From an uncultured Ectothiorhodospiraceae bacterium (lineage in GTDB: Bacteria; Pseudomonadota; Gammaproteobacteria; Nevskiales; Oceanococcaceae), in NCBI GenBank assembly GCA_937141935.1, contig CAKZQS010000042.1, positions 243,226-307,225 of the forward strand: a stretch of 64,000 nucleotides of DNA, written 5' to 3'. This document shows, in pieces, positions 17,207-27,679 of the stretch. Below the pieces are notes generated by a model. The model saw nothing but the letters and a program-made list of their open reading frames with translations, was not told the DNA's origin and searched no databases. Within the stretch, counting starts at the first letter, position 1, and the number at the start of each line of letters is the position of its first letter. The position numbers and the translations under genes were made by a program.

Positions 17207-18181
17207 ATGCTCACACGGACGTGCGGCGCACTGGCCGGCCTGCTGCTCAGCGGTGCCGCCGCCGCGGAGTCGGTGGCCTGGGAATGGCTGGGCCGGATGA
17301 ACGAGGCGGTGCGCACGCAGACCTATGTCGGCACGGCCGTGCTGCGCAGCGGCAAACGCATCGACACCCTGCTGATTCACCACGCCTTCGTCGACGGCGT
17401 CGAGCGCGAGCGTGTGGTGTCGCTGTCCGGTGCCCAGCGCGAGGTGATTCGCGCGGGCGGTGAGGTGCAGGTCATCCTGCCCGAGCAGCGCCTGGTGGTG
17501 ATCGAGCGCGATCAGGGGCGTGGCCTGCTGCCGCAACTGTCCGAATCCGCGCTGGCGCGCATCGCCCAGCACTATGCGCTGGAGCTGCACGACCCCGAGG
17601 GCCGCGTGGCCAACCGCAACACCCGCGAGCTGCGCATCGACCCGCGCGACGAGTGGCGCTGGGGCTACCGCATCCAGCTCGATGAGCAAACCGCGATGCC
17701 GCTGGAGCTGCGCATCGTCGCCCCCGACCAGAGCGTGCTGGAGCAGATCCAGTTCGTGACCGTGGACTTCCCGGACGTCGTGGCCGAGGACGCGCTGAGC
17801 GCGGAGGCCGACAGCAGCGGCTATGCCGTGGTGCGCAGTCGGCCGCCGCACGTCGACGGGCAGGCGCGGGCGATGTTGTCGGGCTGGGAGGTGGCCTCGC
17901 CGCCGCCGGGCTTCCGGCTCTCCGCCCGCAACTGGACCTCGGTGCCGGGCGCCGATGGGCCGGTGGCGCACTGGGTGTTCAGCGACGGGCTGGCCTCGGT
18001 CTCGCTCTATGCCACCAGCGCCGATGGCCAGGACGACCTGCCGGAGGCGCGCATGGCCAGTGGCGCCGTGTCCACCGTGCGCCGCATGCACCAGCAGATG
18101 CAGGTCACCGTCATGGGCGAGGTGCCGGTGCGCACCGCGCGCCGCTTCGCCGCCGGGCTGCAGCGTGTCCCCGCACCCTGA
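17207..18181 (+). CDS. rseB: RseB/MucB-like periplasmic regulator of sigma-E
   Basis: Periplasmic lipid/LPS sensor that shields RseA from proteolysis. About 324 residues. The start is the ATG at 17207 (MLTRTCGALAGLLLSGAAAA|ES signal peptide); a GTG nine bases upstream is possible. The large lipoprotein-like domain begins WEWLGRMNEAVRTQTYVGTA and the C-terminal MucB domain includes RLSARNWTSVPGADGPVAHW. It overlaps rseC by 17 bp. Confidence 0.88.
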   Translation: MLTRTCGALAGLLLSGAAAAESVAWEWLGRMNEAVRTQTYVGTAVLRSGKRIDTLLIHHAFVDGVERERVVSLSGAQREVIRAGGEVQVILPEQRLVVIERDQGRGLLPQLSESALARIAQHYALELHDPEGRVANRNTRELRIDPRDEWRWGYRIQLDEQTAMPLELRIVAPDQSVLEQIQFVTVDFPDVVAEDALSAEADSSGYAVVRSRPPHVDGQARAMLSGWEVASPPPGFRLSARNWTSVPGADGPVAHWVFSDGLASVSLYATSADGQDDLPEARMASGAVSTVRRMHQQMQVTVMGEVPVRTARRFAAGLQRVPAP

Positions 18182-18644
18182 GTCGGACTGGCTGGAAATG
18201 CCGGCGCTGGTGCAGTCCTGCAGCGAGAGCGAAGTCTGGCTGCAGGCCGCGCCGCGCATCGGCTGTGTGGCCTGCGCCGAGGGCCGTGGCTGCGGCGGCG
18301 GCATCCTGGGCCGGCTGGTCGAGTCGCGCCGCGAGCCCTTGCGCCTGCCGCGGCCCGACTTTCCCTGCGCGCCCGGCCAGCAGCTGTGGCTGCGGCTGGA
18401 GGGGCGCACGCTGCGCCAGATCGCGCTGTGGACCTGGGGCGCGCCGGCGCTGGGCCTGCTGCTGCTGGCCCTGGCTTTGGACACCCTGCCCACGCCCTGG
18501 AATGGCGTGCTGGCCCTGGGCATCGCGGCGGCGGCCGTGCTCGGCCCGCGGCGGGCGGCCCGCCTGCTGGGGCGGCGCGGCTTGATCGTCGCGCCGCGGC
18601 CCTTGCAGGCGGCGCCCGCGGCCTGCGCGGCGGTGCCCCGCTGA
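18165..18644 (+). CDS. rseC: RseC/MucC, SoxR-reducing system protein
   Basis: Small inner membrane protein with an N-terminal cysteine cluster, CVACAEGRGCGGG, then two membrane helices (about 88-107 and 112-128), the RseC/MucC layout. The start is uncertain: GTG at 18165, overlapping rseB, gives 159 residues; ATG at 18198 gives 148. The family modulates sigma-E and takes part in SoxR reduction. Confidence 0.82.
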   Translation: MSPHPESDWLEMPALVQSCSESEVWLQAAPRIGCVACAEGRGCGGGILGRLVESRREPLRLPRPDFPCAPGQQLWLRLEGRTLRQIALWTWGAPALGLLLLALALDTLPTPWNGVLALGIAAAAVLGPRRAARLLGRRGLIVAPRPLQAAPAACAAVPR

Positions 18645-18880
18645 AGCCGGCGCGGTTCTACACGCGGGCGAATTGCCCGCTGTGCGAGCAGGCCTGGCAG
18701 GCGCTGCCGCAACTGGCGCCGGCCCTGCCGGTCGATAGCGTGGACATCGACACCTGCGCGGATCTGCGCGCGCGCTATGGCTGGCGCGTGCCGGTGCTGC
18801 GGCTGGCCGACGGGCGGGAGTTCGACCTGGCAATGGCCGCCGACTGCGAGCGCCTGCGACTCAGCGGCGCCGCCGGCTGA
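18641..18880 (+). CDS. Glutaredoxin-like protein (DUF836), CTG start
   Basis: 79-residue thioredoxin-fold protein with a CPLC redox motif at [14 protein letters not shown], the cis-Pro segment [14 protein letters not shown], and no signal peptide. In this frame no ATG, GTG or TTG lies close upstream of the fold. The CTG at 18641 overlaps the rseC stop in a CTGA tetranucleotide and gives the expected [12 protein letters not shown] start. It sits where several relatives carry degP/mucD, which is absent here. It probably makes a cytoplasmic thiol-redox protein; its substrate is unknown. Confidence 0.78.
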   Translation: MKPARFYTRANCPLCEQAWQALPQLAPALPVDSVDIDTCADLRARYGWRVPVLRLADGREFDLAMAADCERLRLSGAAG

Positions 18881-18918
18881 GCCGGTACAATCGCGCGTTT
18901 GCCCAGCCCACCCCCTGC

Positions 18919-20709
<1,791 letters not shown>

Positions 20710-20725
20710 GTAGCGGAGGACGGGC

Positions 20726-21505
20726 GTGCCCCAGGACGTGCATTTCGACTTTTCGGCGGCCCTGCTGCTGCTGACGCTGGCGACCGGCCTGGTCGCCGCG
20801 CTGGAGCGCTTCGTGCTGCGGCCGCGACGCCAGGAGGGGGGCGCGCCGCCCTTCGGCGTCGAGACCAGCGTGTCCTTCTTCCCGGTGCTGCTGTTCGTGC
20901 TGCTGCTGCGCTCCTTCATCGTCGAGCCCTTTCGCATCCCCTCGGGTTCGATGCTGCCGACGCTGGAGGTGGGGGATTTCATCCTGGTGAACAAGTTCGC
21001 CTACGGGCTGAAGATGCCGGCGCTGCATACCACGCTGCTGCCGCTGGGCGAGCCCGAGCGCGGCGACATCGCGGTGTTCCGCTTCCCGCACGACCCCAGC
21101 AAGGATTTCATCAAGCGGGTCGTCGGCCTGCCCGGCGACACCCTGCTGTACCGCGACAAGACCCTGTACATCAACGGCAAGGCCGTGCCGCAGGAGGCCA
21201 TCGGGCCCTATGTGGTGGATTTCGGCGGGCGCAGCCGGGTCTTCGAGCGGCGCCTGGAGGCTTTGCCCGAACGCCCGCACGAGGTGCTGATCGGCTCGCC
21301 CCGGGCCGGCCGCAGCCTGCAGGTGCAGGTGCCCGAGGGCAGCTACTTCGTCATGGGCGACAATCGCGACGGCTCCGACGATTCGCGCCGCTGGGGCTTT
21401 GTTCCCGAGCGCGCGCTGGTGGGCCGCGCGTTCATGATCTGGATGAGCTGGAACCCGAGCCTGGGCCGGCCCGATTGGGCGCGTATCGGTCGGCAGATCC
21501 CGTGA
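20726..21505 (+). CDS. lepB: Signal peptidase I
   Basis: Membrane serine protease that removes signal peptides. 259 residues with a GTG start and a GGAGG site seven bases upstream. Two N-terminal membrane segments (about 8-27 and 50-63) precede RIPSGSMLPTLEVGD with catalytic Ser75. FIKRVVGLPGD contains the general-base Lys130 and YFVMGDNRDGSDDSRRWG is box E. Confidence 0.96.
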   Translation: MPQDVHFDFSAALLLLTLATGLVAALERFVLRPRRQEGGAPPFGVETSVSFFPVLLFVLLLRSFIVEPFRIPSGSMLPTLEVGDFILVNKFAYGLKMPALHTTLLPLGEPERGDIAVFRFPHDPSKDFIKRVVGLPGDTLLYRDKTLYINGKAVPQEAIGPYVVDFGGRSRVFERRLEALPERPHEVLIGSPRAGRSLQVQVPEGSYFVMGDNRDGSDDSRRWGFVPERALVGRAFMIWMSWNPSLGRPDWARIGRQIP

Positions 21506-21562
21506 CCGCCGCGCGCGGCTTGGGCTAAGCTGCGGCCACCACGCAAGCAGGGGCGAGAGAGC

Positions 21563-21937
21563 ATGTACCAGCGCAAGCAGCAAGGCAGCCTGTATTCCAA
21601 GGCCTTCATGGCCTTTGTCATCGGCGCCGCGGTGCTCGTCGGGCTGAAGGCCTTCCCGATCTACATGAATGAGCTGAAGGTGCAGTCGGCCATGTCCGGC
21701 GTGGCGGCCTCGCCCGAGGCGCAGGGCAAGGTGGCGGTGTCGCAGCTGCGCAAGATGCTGCAGCGGCGCTGGGATGTCGACGACATCAAGCATCTGAATG
21801 TGGGCGAGATCAAGTTCGTCAAGACCAAGGCCGGCCGCGTGATGCGCTACGAATACGAAGTGCGCACGGACCTGTTCGCCAACTGGGCGCTGGTGATCCG
21901 CTTCGAGGATGAGCAAGCGCTGGGCGGGGCCTCCTGA
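21563..21937 (+). CDS. DUF4845 membrane protein
   Basis: 124 residues with one N-terminal membrane helix (FMAFVIGAAVLVGLKAFPIY) and a short periplasmic domain, typical of DUF4845 proteins found between lepB and rnc in many Gammaproteobacteria. The function is unknown. Its stop codon overlaps the proposed CTG start of rnc. Confidence 0.85.
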   Translation: MYQRKQQGSLYSKAFMAFVIGAAVLVGLKAFPIYMNELKVQSAMSGVAASPEAQGKVAVSQLRKMLQRRWDVDDIKHLNVGEIKFVKTKAGRVMRYEYEVRTDLFANWALVIRFEDEQALGGAS

Positions 21938-22608
21938 GCGAACTCTTCGGGCATCGTTTCGCCGATCCGGCGCTGCTGGAGCAGGCGCTCACACACCGCA
22001 GCGCGGCCGCCGAGCACAACGAGCGGCTGGAGTTTCTGGGCGATGCCGTGCTCGGCATGCTGGTGGCGGAGGCGCTCTACCAGCGCCACCCGCAGGCCGA
22101 CGAGGGCGAGCTGACCCGCTGGCGTTCCCACCTGGTGCGCGAATCCACGCTGGCCGTGCTGGCCGCCGAGCAGGGCCTGCCCGAGCGGCTGCGGCTGGGC
22201 CCGGGGGAGCTGCGCAGCGCCGACTGGCGGCGCGCCTCGCTGCTGGCCGATGCGCTGGAGGCGGGGCTCGCCGCGATCTATCTGGATGCCGGCATCGATG
22301 CGGTGCGTCAGGCCCTGGAGCGGATCTACGCCCAGCGCTGGGATGCGCTGCCCTCGGCCGAATCGCTCAAGGACGCCAAGACCCGCTTGCAGGAATGGCT
22401 GCAGGCGCGCGGCTTCGCCTTGCCCGAATACGCGCTGCTGGCCGAAGGCGGCCCGGCGCACCGCAAGCATTTCGAGGTCAGCGCCAGCGTCGGCCTGCCG
22501 GAACAGGAGCCGCTGTTGACCCGCGCCGCCGGCCGCAGCCGCCGCCGGGCCGAGCAGGAGGCCGCGGCCGCCCTGCTGGTGGCGCTACGCGAACGATACC
22601 CGGGCTGA
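21934..22608 (+). CDS. rnc: Ribonuclease III, probable CTG start
   Basis: Double-strand-specific RNase for rRNA and mRNA processing. HNERLEFLGDAVLGM is the catalytic signature. A C-terminal dsRNA-binding domain begins LKDAKTRLQEWLQARGF. Conserved sequence starts at LSELFGHRFADPALLEQALT, upstream of the first ATG in frame (22048, inside the catalytic core). Between an in-frame stop at 21910 and this block there is no ATG, GTG or TTG; the CTG at 21934 overlaps the upstream TGA as CTGA. This gives 224 residues, matching the E. coli enzyme (226). Confidence 0.93.
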   Translation: MSELFGHRFADPALLEQALTHRSAAAEHNERLEFLGDAVLGMLVAEALYQRHPQADEGELTRWRSHLVRESTLAVLAAEQGLPERLRLGPGELRSADWRRASLLADALEAGLAAIYLDAGIDAVRQALERIYAQRWDALPSAESLKDAKTRLQEWLQARGFALPEYALLAEGGPAHRKHFEVSASVGLPEQEPLLTRAAGRSRRRAEQEAAAALLVALRERYPG

Positions 22609-22627
22609 GGCCCGCGCCTGGAGAGTC

Positions 22628-23521
22628 ATGAGCGAACAGCACTGCGCCCGCATCGCCCTCGTCGGCCGCCCCAATGTCGGCAAGTCCACGCTGCTCAATG
22701 CCTGTGTCGGTGCCGGGCTGGCGGCGGTTTCGCAGAAGGCGCAAACCACGCGCCAGCAGGTCATCGGCGTGTGGACGGAGGGCACCACGCAGCTGGTCTT
22801 CGTCGACACGCCCGGCCAGGCACCGGGGGAGCAGCAGACGCTGAACCGGCTGCTCGACCGCAATGCCGTCGCCGCGCTGAGCGAGGTGGATATCGTGCTC
22901 TGGGTGCGCGAGGCCGGCGTTGAGCGGCCCGCCGATCGCACCGTGGCGGAGCGCATTCAGCAGCGCCAGCCGGGCTGCCTGGCCATCGCGCTGAACAAGG
23001 TCGATCGCGTGCGCGACAAGGCCAAGCTGATGCCCGAGCTGCACCGGCTGCAGCAGGACTACAAGCCGGCCTTGCTCTACCCGCTGAGCGGGCGCCGGCC
23101 GCAGGATGCCGCGCGCCTGTGTGCGGAGCTGGTCAAGCTGGCCCCGGCCGGCGACTGGCATTACCCCGAGGACACGCTGACGCCACAGCGCGGCGAGTTC
23201 CTGGCCGCCGAGAAGATCCGCGAGCAGCTCTTCGCCCGGCTGCATCAGGAGCTGCCCTACCGCCTGGCGGTAACGATCGACAGCATGGACGAGGAGCCCG
23301 CCGCGCTGGTCGTGCACGCGACCGTCTGGCTCGACCGGGCCAGCCACAAGCCCATCGTGCTGGGCCGCGGCGGCGGCAACCTGAAGCAGGTGCGCGAGGC
23401 GGCCGAGGCCGGCCTGACCGCGCTGTGGCAGCGGCCGGTGCGCTGCCACCTGTGGCTGAAGCTGCGCGAGGGTTGGGCGGAGGATCAGGCGGTGATTCGC
23501 ACGCTGGGCGCCAGCGACTAG
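22628..23521 (+). CDS. era: GTPase Era
   Basis: Essential GTPase for 30S assembly that binds the 3' end of 16S rRNA. 297 residues. GRPNVGKS (13-20) is G1, QTTRQQ the switch I region, DTPG G3 and NKVD G4. The KH domain contains the ELPYRLAV entry and SHKPIVLGRGGGNLKQ, where the usual GKGG reads GRGG. The segment after DTPG (QAPGEQQTLNRLL) departs from the common GLHxGEKxALN, but the aligned Asn is kept. Confidence 0.94.
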   Translation: MSEQHCARIALVGRPNVGKSTLLNACVGAGLAAVSQKAQTTRQQVIGVWTEGTTQLVFVDTPGQAPGEQQTLNRLLDRNAVAALSEVDIVLWVREAGVERPADRTVAERIQQRQPGCLAIALNKVDRVRDKAKLMPELHRLQQDYKPALLYPLSGRRPQDAARLCAELVKLAPAGDWHYPEDTLTPQRGEFLAAEKIREQLFARLHQELPYRLAVTIDSMDEEPAALVVHATVWLDRASHKPIVLGRGGGNLKQVREAAEAGLTALWQRPVRCHLWLKLREGWAEDQAVIRTLGASD

Positions 23522-23528
23522 ACCGGCC

Positions 23529-24266
23529 GTGGGCCGCGACAGCCGCGAGGACACCGCCTACGTGCTGCACCGGCACGCCTGGAAGGAGTCCAGCTACATC
23601 CTGCGGGTATTCGGCCGCGCGCAAGGCAAGTTCAGCCTGGTCGCGCGCGGCGTGCGTGGCGGCCGCGGCCGCCACGCGGTGCTGCCGGGCCAGCCCTGCC
23701 TGCTGGAGTGGCAGCCGGGGCGCGAGCTGGGCCGCTTGCTGTCGCTGCAAACCCAGGGGCCGCCGTTGGCACCGCTGCAGGGGGAGGCCTGGTGGGCCGC
23801 GCAGTATCTGGCCGAACTGCTGCTGCACGCGCTGCGTGAGGACGAGCCCGCCCCCGAGCTCTTCGACCTGTATGGCCTGTGTCTGCAAGCCCTGCGCGAG
23901 GCGCAGACGGGGGTGGCCGTGCCGCTGCGGTTGTTCGAGTGGGGTTTGCTCCAGGCCCTGGGCCTGGCGGCCGACCTGGAGCGCGACAGCGGCGGTGCGC
24001 GGCTGCAGCCGGAGCACTGCTACCGGCTGGTGGCCGACGAGGGCCTGCGCCCGGATGCCGTGCAGGGCCTGCCCGGCGCGCAGTGGCAGGCGCTGGCGGC
24101 CGGACGGGTGGACGCGGCGCTGGCCCAGGCCCTGCGCCGGCCCTTGCAGGCCCAGCTGGCCGCCGTGGTGCCCTTTGAACGCCTGCACAGCCGGCGCGAA
24201 TGGCAGGCGGCGCGGGCGCTGGCGCGCGCGCACGCCGGCGAGGGCGGGGCAGGGGACGTAGACTAG
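23529..24266 (+). CDS. recO: DNA repair protein RecO
   Basis: RecFOR mediator that anneals SSB-coated DNA and loads RecA. 245 residues starting with GTG, 8 bp after era. The N-terminal OB fold has AYVLHRHAWKESSYILRVF and SLVARGVRGGRGRHAVLPG; a helical domain follows. The zinc-ligand cysteines seen in some bacterial RecO proteins are absent, as in E. coli. Confidence 0.9.
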   Translation: MGRDSREDTAYVLHRHAWKESSYILRVFGRAQGKFSLVARGVRGGRGRHAVLPGQPCLLEWQPGRELGRLLSLQTQGPPLAPLQGEAWWAAQYLAELLLHALREDEPAPELFDLYGLCLQALREAQTGVAVPLRLFEWGLLQALGLAADLERDSGGARLQPEHCYRLVADEGLRPDAVQGLPGAQWQALAAGRVDAALAQALRRPLQAQLAAVVPFERLHSRREWQAARALARAHAGEGGAGDVD

Positions 24267-24293
24267 GCGCCCTTTCCCAGCCTGCCCGCGCCC

Positions 24294-25070
24294 ATGTCCC
24301 AACCGCTGCCGCTACGTCTCGGAGTCAATGTCGACCACGTCGCCACGCTGCGCCAGGCACGCGGCACCGCGTACCCGAGCCCGCTGACCGCCGCGCTGAT
24401 CGCGCAGGCCTCGGGTGCCGACAGCATCACCGTGCACCTGCGCGAGGACCGCCGGCATATACAGGAGGGCGACGTCGTCGACCTGCTGAACACGCTCAGC
24501 GTGCCGCTGAACCTGGAGCTGGCGGCCGAGGACGCGATCCTCACGCTGGCCGAAGAGTGGCGGCCGCAGGCCTGTTGCCTGGTGCCCGAGAAGCGCGAGG
24601 AGCTGACCACCGAGGGCGGCCTAGATGTGGCCGGAGGCGGGCCGCGCATCGTCGACGCCGTGGGCCGGCTGCGCGAGACGGGCGCGCGGGTCTCGCTCTT
24701 CGTCGAGCCCGACCTCGCCCAGCTGGAGGCCATCGTGGCCACCGGCGCCCAGGCGGTCGAGATCCACACCGGCGCCTATGCCGAGGCGCGCGAGCCCGGC
24801 CGGCGCAATGCGCTGCTGGAGGGCATCACCGACTTCGCCCACCGCGCCGCGGAGGCGGGGCTGGAAGTGCACGCCGGGCATGGCCTGACGGTGGACAACA
24901 CGGCGCCGATCGCGCGCATCGCGCCGGTGCAGGAGCTCAACATCGGCCACAGCCTGATCGGTGATGCCGTGCTGATCGGCATGGCGGCCGCCGTGGCCCG
25001 CATGAAGAACCTGATGGTGCACACGCGGCTGAGCCAGCCGGCGGCCGCGCCGAGCTACTCGGCGCTGTAA
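24294..25070 (+). CDS. pdxJ: Pyridoxine 5'-phosphate synthase
   Basis: TIM-barrel enzyme condensing 3-amino-1-hydroxyacetone 1-phosphate with deoxyxylulose 5-phosphate. 258 residues. LGVNVDHVATLRQARGTAYP, HLREDRRHI, CLVPEKREELTTEGGLD and GHGLTVDNTAPIA are family blocks. It ends the lepA-to-pdxJ run. acpS, which often follows, is replaced by the convergent sensor kinase. Confidence 0.96.
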   Translation: MSQPLPLRLGVNVDHVATLRQARGTAYPSPLTAALIAQASGADSITVHLREDRRHIQEGDVVDLLNTLSVPLNLELAAEDAILTLAEEWRPQACCLVPEKREELTTEGGLDVAGGGPRIVDAVGRLRETGARVSLFVEPDLAQLEAIVATGAQAVEIHTGAYAEAREPGRRNALLEGITDFAHRAAEAGLEVHAGHGLTVDNTAPIARIAPVQELNIGHSLIGDAVLIGMAAAVARMKNLMVHTRLSQPAAAPSYSAL

Positions 25071-25087
25071 CGCGGCGCGCCGCCGCG

Positions 25088-27679
25088 CTAGTCGGCGCCC
25101 TGGGCCGAGGCCGGGGACGGGGCCGGGGCCGGTGACGGGGCGGCGGCCGGGGCGTTCAGCGCCTCCAGCAGGCCGCGCACGTTCTGCTGCACGCGGCCCA
25201 TCAGTTCGGGCAGCCGGGGGTCCTCGAGGTCGCGCGCCTCGGCCAGCAGGCGCTCGAACTGCGCCAGGTCGTTCTGCAAGGGCTGCAGGTGCAGGAAGGC
25301 CGCGGTGCCGTGCAGCTGGTGCGCGGCGTCGCGCAGCGGGCGCAGGCTGCCGGCGATGAAGGCCGAGTCCAGCGCCTGCCACTGGCGTGGCAGCTCCTCG
25401 CGCAGCAGGTCGGCCATCTCCGGGTCCTGCAGCAGCGGCCCGCCCGGTGGGGCCTCGCGGCCACCCCCGGCGGCGCCACGCCGGCGGCGCAGCACCCGCA
25501 GCAGCCGTTCCATGTCGAAGGGCTTGATCATCACCTCGTCGACACCGGCCCGCAGCCAGGCCTCCTCGTCGGCCGCGTCGAGCCAGGCGCTCATGCCGAT
25601 CAACACGGCACCCGGGCTGCGCCCGTCGGCGCGCATGTGCTCGGCGCACTGCCGGCCATCGGCGCCGGGCATGTGGTAATCCAGCAGCACCAGATCCAGC
25701 TCCTGCTCGGCCCATAGCGCCAGCGCCTCCTCGCCGGACTGGGCGCTAAGCACCTCGGCGCCGAGCTTGCCGAGCTGGGTTTGCAGGATGCGCAGGCCGG
25801 CACGGTTGTTGTCGGCGACCAGGGTGCGCAGGCCGGCCAGGGCCTGGGTGTGCTGGTCGCCGGCCTCGCCGCTGAGCTGCAGCAGCTTGTCGTAGATGGC
25901 GCTGCGCGGCGAGCCCTTGGCCAGCACCGCCTCGGCGCCGCGCGCGCGCCAGGTCTGGTGGGTGCTGGCGTCGATGCTCGGCGCCATCAGTAGCACCGAC
26001 GGGCGCTGCGGCAGCGCGAGGCCGAGGATGTCGGCGGCGGCGCTGGCACTGGCGCCGTCGGTGTCCAGGCCCAGGATCAGCACGCGCGCCGGGCAGGGGC
26101 TGCGGCGGTCGGCCAGCGCGTCGTAGAGCTCGCCCATGTGGCTGAAGAGCTTGAGGTCGACCTCCCAGAAGGTCAGCAGATGCGACAGGGCCTTGGCCGC
26201 CGTGGGGTGGTTCTCGCAGGCCCAGACCGGCAGGCCGCGCAGCGCATCCCAGGGCAGGGCCACACGGCCGCCCGCCTCGTCGCGCACCGGAATCAGCGCG
26301 GCAAAGCGCGAGCCCCGGCCCGGCGTGCTGTGCACCTCGATGCGCCCGCCGAGCACGTCGAGCAGCTTGTGCACGATGGCCAGGCCCAGGCCGCTGCCGG
26401 CGGCGGTGCTGCCGGCCACCTCGAAGCGGCGCCAGGCCTGGAACAGCTTTTGTTGCTGCTCGCGGTCCAGGCCGCGGCCGGTGTCCTCGACCTCCAGGCG
26501 CAGCTGCAGGCTGTCGGCCTCGCGGCGCTCCTGCATCAGGCGCACCACGACCTCACCGCTGTCGGTGTACTTGATCGCGTTGGAGAGCAGGTTGGTCAGG
26601 ATCTGCGCGATGCGCAGCGCATCGCCGCGCAGACGCGTGGGCACGTCGTGGTAGATCAGCGTGTTCAGCTCGAGTTTCTTGTCGAAGGCCAGCGGCGCCA
26701 GCAGGGCCACGGTGTCCTCGATCAGCTCGCTGATGTCGAAGGTCGACAGCTGCGGCTGCAGCGCGCCGGCCTCGATCCGCGCGAGGTCGAGCAGATTGTT
26801 GATCATGCCCAGCAGGTTGCGCGCCGAGCGGCCGATCACGCCGCTGTATTCGCCAACCTCGGGGCTGGGGTCGCTGCGGCCGAGCAGGTCGGCATAGCCG
26901 ATGATGGCGGTCAGCGGCGTGCGCATCTCGTGGCTCATCGTGCGCAGCATCTCGCCGCGGGCATCGCCCAGCGCGTTGTGCGCCTCCTGCTCCTGCTTGC
27001 GCCGGGCCAGCTCGGCCTGCAGCTCGCGAATCTGGCCGCGGAACTGACGGTCGCTCGCGCTCTGGCGTTCGGCCAGTGCGGCACGGCTGTGGCGCAAGCG
27101 TTCGGCCAGCACCCGCAGCTCGGCGGCGGTGCCGGCCAGCGGCCAGGGCAGGCGCGGCGCGGACTGCGCGAAGCGGCCCTCATCGAGCGCGCGGGTCCAC
27201 AGCCGCAGGCTGCGCACGGGGCGCTGGGCGAGCAGCGCCAACAGCAGGCCCAGCAGCAGGGCCGCCAGCGCCGGGCGCAGCAGTTGCCGGCCCTCGCGCT
27301 GCCACTGCGCCGCGCTCAGCGGCTGCAGCTCCAGTCGCAGTTCGCCGTCACTGAGCGCGACCCGCCGCTCGACCACGGGCAGCCAGGCCGGCGCGGGCTC
27401 GGGGCGGCGCAATTCGGCGGTGACCGAGCCATCGCTGTGCAGCCGCTGCAGCGCGTGGATCTGCGGCCAGGCGAGCAGGGCGGCCGGGGCCGGCTCGGTC
27501 GCCAGCACGGCGATGCGCGCCGGCGGCAAGGCCGCGTCGAAGTCCTGCAGCGCCTGGCTCCAGCGCGCCTGCACGCCGCTCAGGCCGGCTGCCAGCCCGG
27601 CCGCCAGCCCGGTCAGCAACAGCCAGCGCCCGGGGTAGCCAAACCAGGCCGTCAGCAGCCAGGCCAGCGCGCGCCTCAC
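25088..27679 (-). CDS. BarA/GacS-type hybrid sensor histidine kinase
   Basis: 863-residue hybrid kinase. The GTG at 27679 overlaps the stop of the ABC ATPase gene as GTGA. Order: membrane helix (about 15-33), periplasmic domain of about 100 residues, second helix (about 136-151), a HAMP-like linker and coiled coil (about 185-240), HisKA with phospho-His250 in SHEMRTPLTAIIGYADL, and an HATPase domain with N, G1 (DTGRGL) and G2 (GSGLGLAI) boxes. Then comes a degenerate receiver without a clear phospho-Asp (about 480-605), a true receiver (LLDYHMPG, Asp667; Lys719) and an HPt domain (AHQLHG, His787). This is the BarA/GacS arrangement. The link to an amino-acid transporter suggests it senses transport or the binding protein; the partner regulator is not in the window. 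Confidence 0.9.
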   Translation of the reverse strand: MRRALAWLLTAWFGYPGRWLLLTGLAAGLAAGLSGVQARWSQALQDFDAALPPARIAVLATEPAPAALLAWPQIHALQRLHSDGSVTAELRRPEPAPAWLPVVERRVALSDGELRLELQPLSAAQWQREGRQLLRPALAALLLGLLLALLAQRPVRSLRLWTRALDEGRFAQSAPRLPWPLAGTAAELRVLAERLRHSRAALAERQSASDRQFRGQIRELQAELARRKQEQEAHNALGDARGEMLRTMSHEMRTPLTAIIGYADLLGRSDPSPEVGEYSGVIGRSARNLLGMINNLLDLARIEAGALQPQLSTFDISELIEDTVALLAPLAFDKKLELNTLIYHDVPTRLRGDALRIAQILTNLLSNAIKYTDSGEVVVRLMQERREADSLQLRLEVEDTGRGLDREQQQKLFQAWRRFEVAGSTAAGSGLGLAIVHKLLDVLGGRIEVHSTPGRGSRFAALIPVRDEAGGRVALPWDALRGLPVWACENHPTAAKALSHLLTFWEVDLKLFSHMGELYDALADRRSPCPARVLILGLDTDGASASAAADILGLALPQRPSVLLMAPSIDASTHQTWRARGAEAVLAKGSPRSAIYDKLLQLSGEAGDQHTQALAGLRTLVADNNRAGLRILQTQLGKLGAEVLSAQSGEEALALWAEQELDLVLLDYHMPGADGRQCAEHMRADGRSPGAVLIGMSAWLDAADEEAWLRAGVDEVMIKPFDMERLLRVLRRRRGAAGGGREAPPGGPLLQDPEMADLLREELPRQWQALDSAFIAGSLRPLRDAAHQLHGTAAFLHLQPLQNDLAQFERLLAEARDLEDPRLPELMGRVQQNVRGLLEALNAPAAAPSPAPAPSPASAQGAD

